Assembly (NCBI GenBank): GCA_016929465.1
Contig: JAFGIT010000277.1
Location: 1-5,463 of the forward strand
Length of the DNA: 5,463 nt
Reading direction: 5' to 3'
DNA from: Candidatus Coatesiibacteriota bacterium
Lineage (GTDB): Bacteria; B130-G9
Every line of letters begins with the position of its first letter. Positions within the stretch are counted from its first letter, which is position 1. Positions 1 to 3,921 of this stretch are shown in pieces. Both the position numbers and the translations under genes were made by a program. The notes beneath the pieces were generated by a model. That model was not told the DNA's origin. It ran no database searches and saw only the letters and a program-made list of their open reading frames with translations.

Positions 1-70
1 CCACTATCCTGTCATCAAAATCCAGAAATCCACCACCGGTTGACCTACAAATCAACCATTTCACATCCTC

Positions 71-829
71 TTGCGGAACTGCTGCGGAAAAGACGCCAGC
101 GGCGGCGGAGGCGGGATAGTTTGCTATAGAAGTTCGGCCCACGTTCACGACAATGTCATCTCGAAAAACGAGTCAGAGAGAGGAGGTGGCCTGAGCTGCT
201 TGGGCGGGCGTTCCGCACGAATAACCGATAACTTGATTTCAGAGAATTCGGCATATTGGTATGGTGGCGGCATTTCGTGCGATATGCATAGCTCCCCCCG
301 AATATCGGGCAATATAATCCTGGCCAATTCTGCTTCCTCCGGTGGCGGGATCCATTTCGATGGCCGTTCTCCTTCGATTCTGAATAATGTCATTGCTGAG
401 TGCCATGCATCCCATGACGGCGCAGGCATATACGGCGAATCTGGCACTTTCGACGCAATGAACAACACGATTGTCTTCAACGAGGCGAGAAATGAGGGTG
501 GCGGGATCTATTGCGAGGATGACTGCCATCCGGAGATCGTAGATTGCATTATCTGGAACACATGGGGATCCAGCGACGATCTGAATGGGTGCACAGCTAC
601 TTACTGCTGTATTCAGGACAGGGACTCGGGGGAGGGCAATATCCACCTGAATCCCCTCCTCGTGCCAGGCCCGCTTGGTAGCTATTATCTGGCCCCTGAC
701 AGCCCGTGTATATACGCCGGAAGCCAATCAGCCGAGGAAGCCGACCTTTCTAATCTGACGACGCAGGCTGATTCCACCCCGGACACAGGCACGGTGGACA
801 TGGGATATCACTACCCAATCCCTGAATAG
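71..829 (+). CDS. Right-handed parallel beta-helix protein, C-terminal part (5' end disrupted)
   Basis: This is the C-terminal 252 residues of a repetitive beta-helix protein, probably exported. Six coils are visible, with their GGG[IL] turns ending at residues 16, 41, 68, 94, 120 and 146 (periods 25, 27, 26, 26, 26). Coils follow N-x-I-x-x-N then GGG-I-x-C, giving asparagine ladders (N28/N33, N54/N59, N81/N86, N132/N137) and a partial cysteine ladder (C18, C43, C70, C148). After the helix, residues 193-218 (LNPLL, then LAPDSPCI) and the ending VDMGYHYP match the usual close of such bacterial proteins. Position 71 is a TTG with no Shine-Dalgarno and no signal peptide, and a stop lies in frame at 41-43, so 71 is only the first possible start codon of the open stretch, not a convincing start. 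Sequence further left in other frames resembles coil sequence, so a frameshift is likely. The substrate is unknown; adhesin-like or carbohydrate-related roles are only family-level guesses. The gene converges with the acyltransferase gene 2 bp away. Confidence 0.8.
   Translation: MRNCCGKDASGGGGGIVCYRSSAHVHDNVISKNESERGGGLSCLGGRSARITDNLISENSAYWYGGGISCDMHSSPRISGNIILANSASSGGGIHFDGRSPSILNNVIAECHASHDGAGIYGESGTFDAMNNTIVFNEARNEGGGIYCEDDCHPEIVDCIIWNTWGSSDDLNGCTATYCCIQDRDSGEGNIHLNPLLVPGPLGSYYLAPDSPCIYAGSQSAEEADLSNLTTQADSTPDTGTVDMGYHYPIPE
101..514 (+). repeat. Six tandem beta-helix coils of the GGGIxC type
   Basis: This stretch encodes about 26-residue (78-nt) coils at protein level. Each has a GGG[IL] turn, often followed by x-Cys, then a P-x-I or similar strand and N-x-I-x-x-N. 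The fifth coil is divergent (GAGIYG, with C111 replacing the ladder asparagine). The copies have diverged at DNA level, so this is a structural protein repeat and not a recent tandem duplication. Confidence 0.85.
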
Positions 830-831
830 GC

Positions 832-2676
832 TCAGCTCGCCAGGGCCGCCGTTCTGCTCTCGGCAAGCGCGTGATAGCGGAGGAATTGCGCCGCCTCGTC
901 TCTGCCCATGTGATGCTCGAGGAGCTTGTGGTCTGTTTTAGCCAGATCAACGACGATGAGTGCATCCAGGACTCCACTGAAATGCGGATCGATACTCGAT
1001 TCTACGAGCATTGCCCCCAATCCGACGTAGTGCTTGAGTAGGATCGGGACGCCCCTTCCACCCTCGATCTCGGAGACGATATCGGATAGCTCGCCGAAGT
1101 CGAGAGTGAACTCCATGGCCGTCCTGAGTTCCTCTCTCCTGAGAGCTTTCAGTTTGAGTGGATTCTTCGCTTTGACCAGCTTGGATAGGTCCTTCATCAA
1201 GTTGTTGCGCTCGAGAAAGGAGATCATCAGCTGCCTGGAAGCTGAATTATAGCCCTCATCGATGCTGACAGGCCCGAAGAGGTGTCTATACTTCCTTCTC
1301 CTATAGACGAATCGACCTATGCCCTTCCACAGAAGCAGCAGCGGCTGATATTGACGTTGATACTCCGGCCTTACGAACGAGCGACCTAGCTCGATTGCGG
1401 GGTATATTTGGTTCAGGAATCGGGCCCCGTAGTTGAATAGCGTGCGCGTATATAGCCCACCTTTGCCATGCAGCGGGAGTATTTCGTCCGTCATACCCAG
1501 CCTGTAGGCGCCCACGATCTCCTGGCCCTCTTTGTGCCAGAGAAAGAGCTGCGTGTAATAGCTGTCGAATTGGTCTATGTCCAGGCTCTTGCCGGTCCCC
1601 TCGCCGGCTGCACGAAATGTGATCTCCCTCAGGCGCCCAATCTCTTGCATGATCCGGGGTATCCGCTCCCCGACTGCCTCATAGACCGTGTAATTGTGGT
1701 TCTCCAGCAGAATGCTCTCGGATCCAAGTGAAGCGACTTCGCCCGCGACTGCCTTGTCCTGCCTGAGGGATATGACTCGTGTCCCGATTCTGTCGTGGTA
1801 GGTAACTGCTTCCCGCTCGGGATGTATCCCCTGCTTTTCCTTCCGGTTCGCCAGCATATAGGTCCTCATGCGGAGGTAGTCCATCATCTCGCGGTCCGTC
1901 TCGAATGCAGAGAGCTTCGAATAAGAAATCGGCCGGCCGATGTGCATCTCGACCTCGCGATTCGCCTTATTGAGAAGCTCGCGCGGGAGCATCGCGGTCC
2001 GGACTCTAGGGTGCGCAAGCCCCAACAGGTGAAACAAGGCGCTGTTGATGCCGGAGAAATACACCGGGATGACAGGCGTTTCCGTCTTCCGAATTATTCT
2101 GCCTATACTCTCGTTCCACTTCGGATCGACTATCTTCCTTGACTTGAGCGTGGCGTGGGCAACCTCCCCGGCGGGGAATACTCCGAGCATTCCGCCGTTC
2201 TTGAGCCAATTGAGCGTCTCCCGCAGGGGCTTGATATTGGCCATCAACGATGATTCTCGCACGTATGGATCGACCAGGAAGAAATTCTCGCGTATCTCCG
2301 GTATCAGCCCTAAGAGGTAGTTCGCCATCACCTTCACATCCGGTCTGATGCTGCGGAGTATCGAGCAGAGAATGACGCCCTCGACTGCTCCGAAGGGATG
2401 GTTCGCGACGATTATAGCGGGACCGGTGCTCGGGAGCTTGCGCAGATCGTCGTCAGAGACCTTGCAGGTGACATTCAGCCTATCTAAGAGCTTCTGAAGG
2501 AATGGGACGTTGTCCCCTCTCAACTGCAGATCGTCGTAAAGCCGCCCGAATTCGCGCAAATGCAGAACTCTCTCTAATGGGCGATGCAGAATTGAGAATC
2601 CCCCTCGAAAGAGGGGATTACTGATTCTGGGAACTAGGTCGATATTGCCCGCGCCGATCGAGATTGTGCTTTCCAA
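832..2676 (-). CDS. Bifunctional PlsC-like / GNAT-like acyltransferase (OlsF-type, putative ornithine lipid synthase)
   Basis: The 614-residue protein joins two acyltransferase domains. The N-terminal domain (about 80-275) is lysophospholipid-acyltransferase-like: NHPFGAVEG at 92-100 with catalytic-type His93, FPAGEV at 167-172, and PVIPVYFSG at 201-209. The usual acidic partner of the histidine appears as Glu99 in an H-x5-E arrangement. The second domain (about 330-490) is a GNAT-type N-acyltransferase resembling OlsB and the COG3176 'putative hemolysin' family, with EIGRLREITFRAAGEGTGKS at 345-364, VGAYRLG at 388-394 and ELGRSFVRPEYQR at 429-441. A C-terminal segment with GVPILLKHYVGLGA (542-555) also looks family-typical. 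In characterised OlsF proteins the GNAT part N-acylates ornithine with a 3-hydroxyacyl group and the PlsC part adds the second acyl chain. Applying that here is inference; the amino-acid substrate could be another one. It should act at the cytoplasmic face of the inner membrane. The start is TTG with GGAGG 8 nt upstream, and an in-frame stop lies at 2704-2706. Length and reading frame look intact. Confidence 0.88.
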   Translation of the reverse strand: MESTISIGAGNIDLVPRISNPLFRGGFSILHRPLERVLHLREFGRLYDDLQLRGDNVPFLQKLLDRLNVTCKVSDDDLRKLPSTGPAIIVANHPFGAVEGVILCSILRSIRPDVKVMANYLLGLIPEIRENFFLVDPYVRESSLMANIKPLRETLNWLKNGGMLGVFPAGEVAHATLKSRKIVDPKWNESIGRIIRKTETPVIPVYFSGINSALFHLLGLAHPRVRTAMLPRELLNKANREVEMHIGRPISYSKLSAFETDREMMDYLRMRTYMLANRKEKQGIHPEREAVTYHDRIGTRVISLRQDKAVAGEVASLGSESILLENHNYTVYEAVGERIPRIMQEIGRLREITFRAAGEGTGKSLDIDQFDSYYTQLFLWHKEGQEIVGAYRLGMTDEILPLHGKGGLYTRTLFNYGARFLNQIYPAIELGRSFVRPEYQRQYQPLLLLWKGIGRFVYRRRKYRHLFGPVSIDEGYNSASRQLMISFLERNNLMKDLSKLVKAKNPLKLKALRREELRTAMEFTLDFGELSDIVSEIEGGRGVPILLKHYVGLGAMLVESSIDPHFSGVLDALIVVDLAKTDHKLLEHHMGRDEAAQFLRYHALAESRTAALAS

Positions 2677-2684
2677 GGAAATAG

Positions 2685-2689
2685 CCTCC
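2685..2689 (-). promoter_or_regulatory. Ribosome binding site (GGAGG) for the TTG-started acyltransferase
   Basis: On the minus strand GGAGG lies 8 nt before the TTG at 2676-2674. No in-frame ATG exists between this TTG and the in-frame stop at 2704-2706, and the ATG read from 2695-2693 is in another frame. The RBS therefore decides the TTG start. Confidence 0.75.
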
Positions 2690-2826
2690 AGCCATTTCAG
2701 AGTTCAATCCATGCGAGGCTGTTTATTCAGCCGCTATCAACTCAATAGGGCGCCTGAATGAGACCGGTATTAGGCGTTTGTGAGGCATCCGCTAATGTGG
2801 CAGGATCCTATGGGGCAGTATGCCCT

Positions 2827-2838
2827 GCTATCGATAGC
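2827..2838. promoter_or_regulatory. Perfect 12-bp palindrome, candidate operator
   Basis: GCTATCGATAGC is perfectly self-complementary. It ends 12 bp before the candidate -35 box at 2851, a position suited to a dimeric regulator of the rightward gene and possibly the leftward one. A 5-bp stem (GGGCA-GTA-TGCCC, 2813-2825) abuts it. No regulator gene is in the window, so the operator role is inference, and such palindromes also arise by chance. Confidence 0.35.
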
Positions 2839-2850
2839 TCAAAGCAGCAA

Positions 2851-2879
2851 TTGACTTAAAGGGGAGGTTGAACAATACT
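2851..2879 (+). promoter_or_regulatory. Candidate sigma70-type promoter for the TPR-like gene
   Basis: TTGACT (2851-2856, five of six consensus bases) is followed by a 17-bp spacer and AATACT (2874-2879, four of six). A second overlapping option is TTGAAC at 2868-2873 with ATTAAT at 2892-2897 (18-bp spacer). Both would start transcription roughly 20-50 nt before the coding sequence. The segment downstream is A/T-rich, as expected for a promoter. Confidence 0.45.
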
Positions 2880-2926
2880 CCGTATTACATCATTAATTTC
2901 AATAGAGAACAAAACAAACCGCCGCG

Positions 2927-3664
2927 ATGGAGGAGTCAAAGGTGAGTATGACAGAAGCGGAGCAAGCAGCTGTTTTTGACAAGGTCAAATCGCTGCTTAT
3001 AGAAGGTGATTCATTTGAGGCTGTGTCGTATGTGAATGGACTTGGCGAGCCGCTCGAGGTCGCTCGGCACTACGCCAGTCTCGTCGGAGAGCTCTATTCC
3101 AAGGAGCGCTCGGTCCCATCTATGCTCTTTCTGGGCAGGGCGGGGCTGCAGTATTGCCTGACGAAGGCAGATGATCTAGCGGTTCAGGATCCGGATCTCT
3201 CGCGCAAGCTGAAAGGTGCTGCCAAGGTCATATCATTTAATTTGTCTGCAAACACGTGGCCGGGCTGGGGCGACGAGGGCATTACGTTCTCGCGGCAGGA
3301 TTCAATAGCAGGTCTCGACGCTGCCAAGCTCAATCTCCGGATGGTTAGAGAACTCGGCGAGGGGCCTGATCCTCTTTCGGTCTCTCATTGGGCAATTGGA
3401 TCACAGTATATGGCGCTCGGCGAGTATGAGAAGGCACTAGCGGCTTTCGAGGCTTCCAAGGGCGAAGCCATCGTGGGAAATAACAAGGCGGGGGAGTTGC
3501 TGGCTCTCGGTTATATAGGCATCACGAACATACTCGCTAAGCAGATTGATCGCGGCAAAGGCGAACTCGATGAGGCAATCGCTGGACTCGAGGGACTCGA
3601 CACCGAGGACAGCAGATTCTTCATCGATCAGTTGAAGACCGCCCTCGACATTTTCTCGAGCTAA
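2927..3664 (+). CDS. TPR-like helical-repeat protein of unknown function
   Basis: This 245-residue protein has no signal peptide or membrane segment, so it is probably cytoplasmic. The sequence is almost entirely helical. The clearest TPR-like helix pair is at 152-177 (W155, G158, Y161, G165, Y167, A170, F174, A176 in TPR-like spacing). Less regular helical pairs occur at about 11-60, 65-105, 126-143 and 187-220. A tryptophan-containing stretch at 103-115 (SFNLSANTWPGWG) interrupts the helices and may be a functional loop. TPR proteins usually act as protein-binding scaffolds; no partner or pathway can be named. The start is uncertain. The ATG at 2927 has no Shine-Dalgarno, while GGAGGAG at 2929-2935 lies 6 nt before an in-frame GTG (2942) and 12 nt before an in-frame ATG (2948), so the real protein may lack the first 5 or 7 residues. 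It is divergent from the acyltransferase gene and 191 bp upstream of the beta-helix gene on the same strand. Confidence 0.75.
   Translation: MEESKVSMTEAEQAAVFDKVKSLLIEGDSFEAVSYVNGLGEPLEVARHYASLVGELYSKERSVPSMLFLGRAGLQYCLTKADDLAVQDPDLSRKLKGAAKVISFNLSANTWPGWGDEGITFSRQDSIAGLDAAKLNLRMVRELGEGPDPLSVSHWAIGSQYMALGEYEKALAAFEASKGEAIVGNNKAGELLALGYIGITNILAKQIDRGKGELDEAIAGLEGLDTEDSRFFIDQLKTALDIFSS
2929..2935 (+). promoter_or_regulatory. Ribosome binding site (GGAGGAG) favouring an internal start of the TPR-like gene
   Basis: This purine run lies inside the longest reading frame, just after its first ATG. The spacing is 6 nt to the GTG at 2942 and 12 nt to the ATG at 2948. The sequence before the ATG at 2927 is C/A-rich and has no comparable site. 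The GTG or second ATG is thus the better-supported start. Confidence 0.5.
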
Positions 3665-3752
3665 TCGGCGCCGAAAAGACCCTCGATTCTGAGGGCGACT
3701 CGCATCAAGGGGCGGCGTCGGGACGCAGAAGCAGAGCGACTCATCGTTTTGC

Positions 3753-3782
3753 TGGACATATCCCATACGAACAGCCTATATT
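3753..3782 (+). promoter_or_regulatory. Candidate sigma70-type promoter for the secreted beta-helix gene
   Basis: TGGACA (3753-3758) and TATATT (3777-3782) each match five of six consensus bases, with an 18-bp spacer. Transcription would start near 3789, leaving a leader of about 65 nt that includes the hairpin at 3795-3808. This suggests the beta-helix gene is transcribed independently of the TPR-like gene. Confidence 0.5.
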
Positions 3783-3794
3783 CAGCCAGAAACT

Positions 3795-3808
3795 GCGGGT
3801 GTCCCCGC
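3795..3808 (+). other. Small GC hairpin in the predicted leader of the beta-helix gene
   Basis: GCGGG (3795-3799) pairs with CCCGC (3804-3808) across a TGTC tetraloop. No T-run follows, so it is not an intrinsic terminator. It lies just after the predicted transcription start and could affect mRNA stability; that role is a guess. Confidence 0.3.
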
Positions 3809-3842
3809 GCGCTACAGACCACAGATAGCCAAGAACTGAGAC

Positions 3843-3848
3843 GGAGGT
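3843..3848 (+). promoter_or_regulatory. Ribosome binding site (GGAGGT) for the secreted beta-helix gene
   Basis: GGAGGT lies 7 nt before the ATG at 3856. That ATG opens directly into a signal peptide, so start and RBS support each other. Confidence 0.8.
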
Positions 3849-3855
3849 ATATCAG

Positions 3856-3921
3856 ATGAGGCAAATTGCCGTCTTCGTTAGTCTCTTCCTTTTGCTCGCG
3901 TCGAGCACGATGCTGCACGCG
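3856..3921 (+). other. Sec signal peptide of the beta-helix protein
   Basis: Residues 1-22 have one early positive charge (R2), a hydrophobic core (IAVFVSLFLLLA) and an L-H-A motif before T23, fitting signal peptidase I cleavage after A22. No lipobox cysteine is present, so it is not an evident lipoprotein. Confidence 0.8.

Larger units (their letters stand above)
2677..2926. other. Divergent intergenic region, 250 bp, no gene
   Basis: The region separates two divergently transcribed genes and should hold both promoters. It contains two overlapping imperfect inverted repeats (2751-2776 and 2769-2796), a GGGCA/TGCCC hairpin (2813-2825), a perfect 12-bp palindrome (2827-2838) and a plus-strand sigma70-like promoter (2851-2879). 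I found no convincing minus-strand promoter for the acyltransferase. The only plus-strand mini-ORF noted (2711-2761, 16 residues) has no Shine-Dalgarno. Confidence 0.6.
3665..3855. other. Intergenic region, 191 bp, between TPR-like gene and beta-helix gene
   Basis: A weak stem CCCTC/GAGGG (3680-3684 with 3691-3695, six-base loop) lies 15 nt after the TPR-like stop. It has no T-run, so it is not a clear intrinsic terminator. Further right are a sigma70-like promoter, a GCGGG/CCCGC hairpin and the RBS of the next gene. Minus-strand open frames here carry no recognisable product. Confidence 0.55.

Noticed and set aside
98-115. GGC-rich run as a microsatellite contingency locus
   Set aside because: The run is short and impure and encodes the expected poly-Gly turn; kept only as a possible slip site in the frameshift finding.
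145-727. Minus-strand open frames inside the left beta-helix gene (145-480 and 239-727)
   Set aside because: They lie opposite regular, recognisable coil repeats, have no RBS or domain, and are by-products of repetitive Gly/Asn codons.
1034-2320. Several plus-strand and one minus-strand open frames inside the acyltransferase gene
   Set aside because: The acyltransferase frame carries strong family motifs along its whole length; the others show no family similarity.
2711-2761. 16-residue mini-ORF ending in the first inverted repeat, as a possible leader peptide
   Set aside because: It has no Shine-Dalgarno and no run of one amino acid, and it lies upstream of the likely promoter of the rightward gene.
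3680-3695. CCCTC/GAGGG stem after the TPR-like gene as an intrinsic terminator
   Set aside because: The stem is only 5 bp and lacks a following T-run.
3695-3742. GCGACTC occurring twice (3695-3701 and 3736-3742) as a binding-site repeat
   Set aside because: Seven bases repeated once in this composition is easily chance, and the flanks do not align without gaps.
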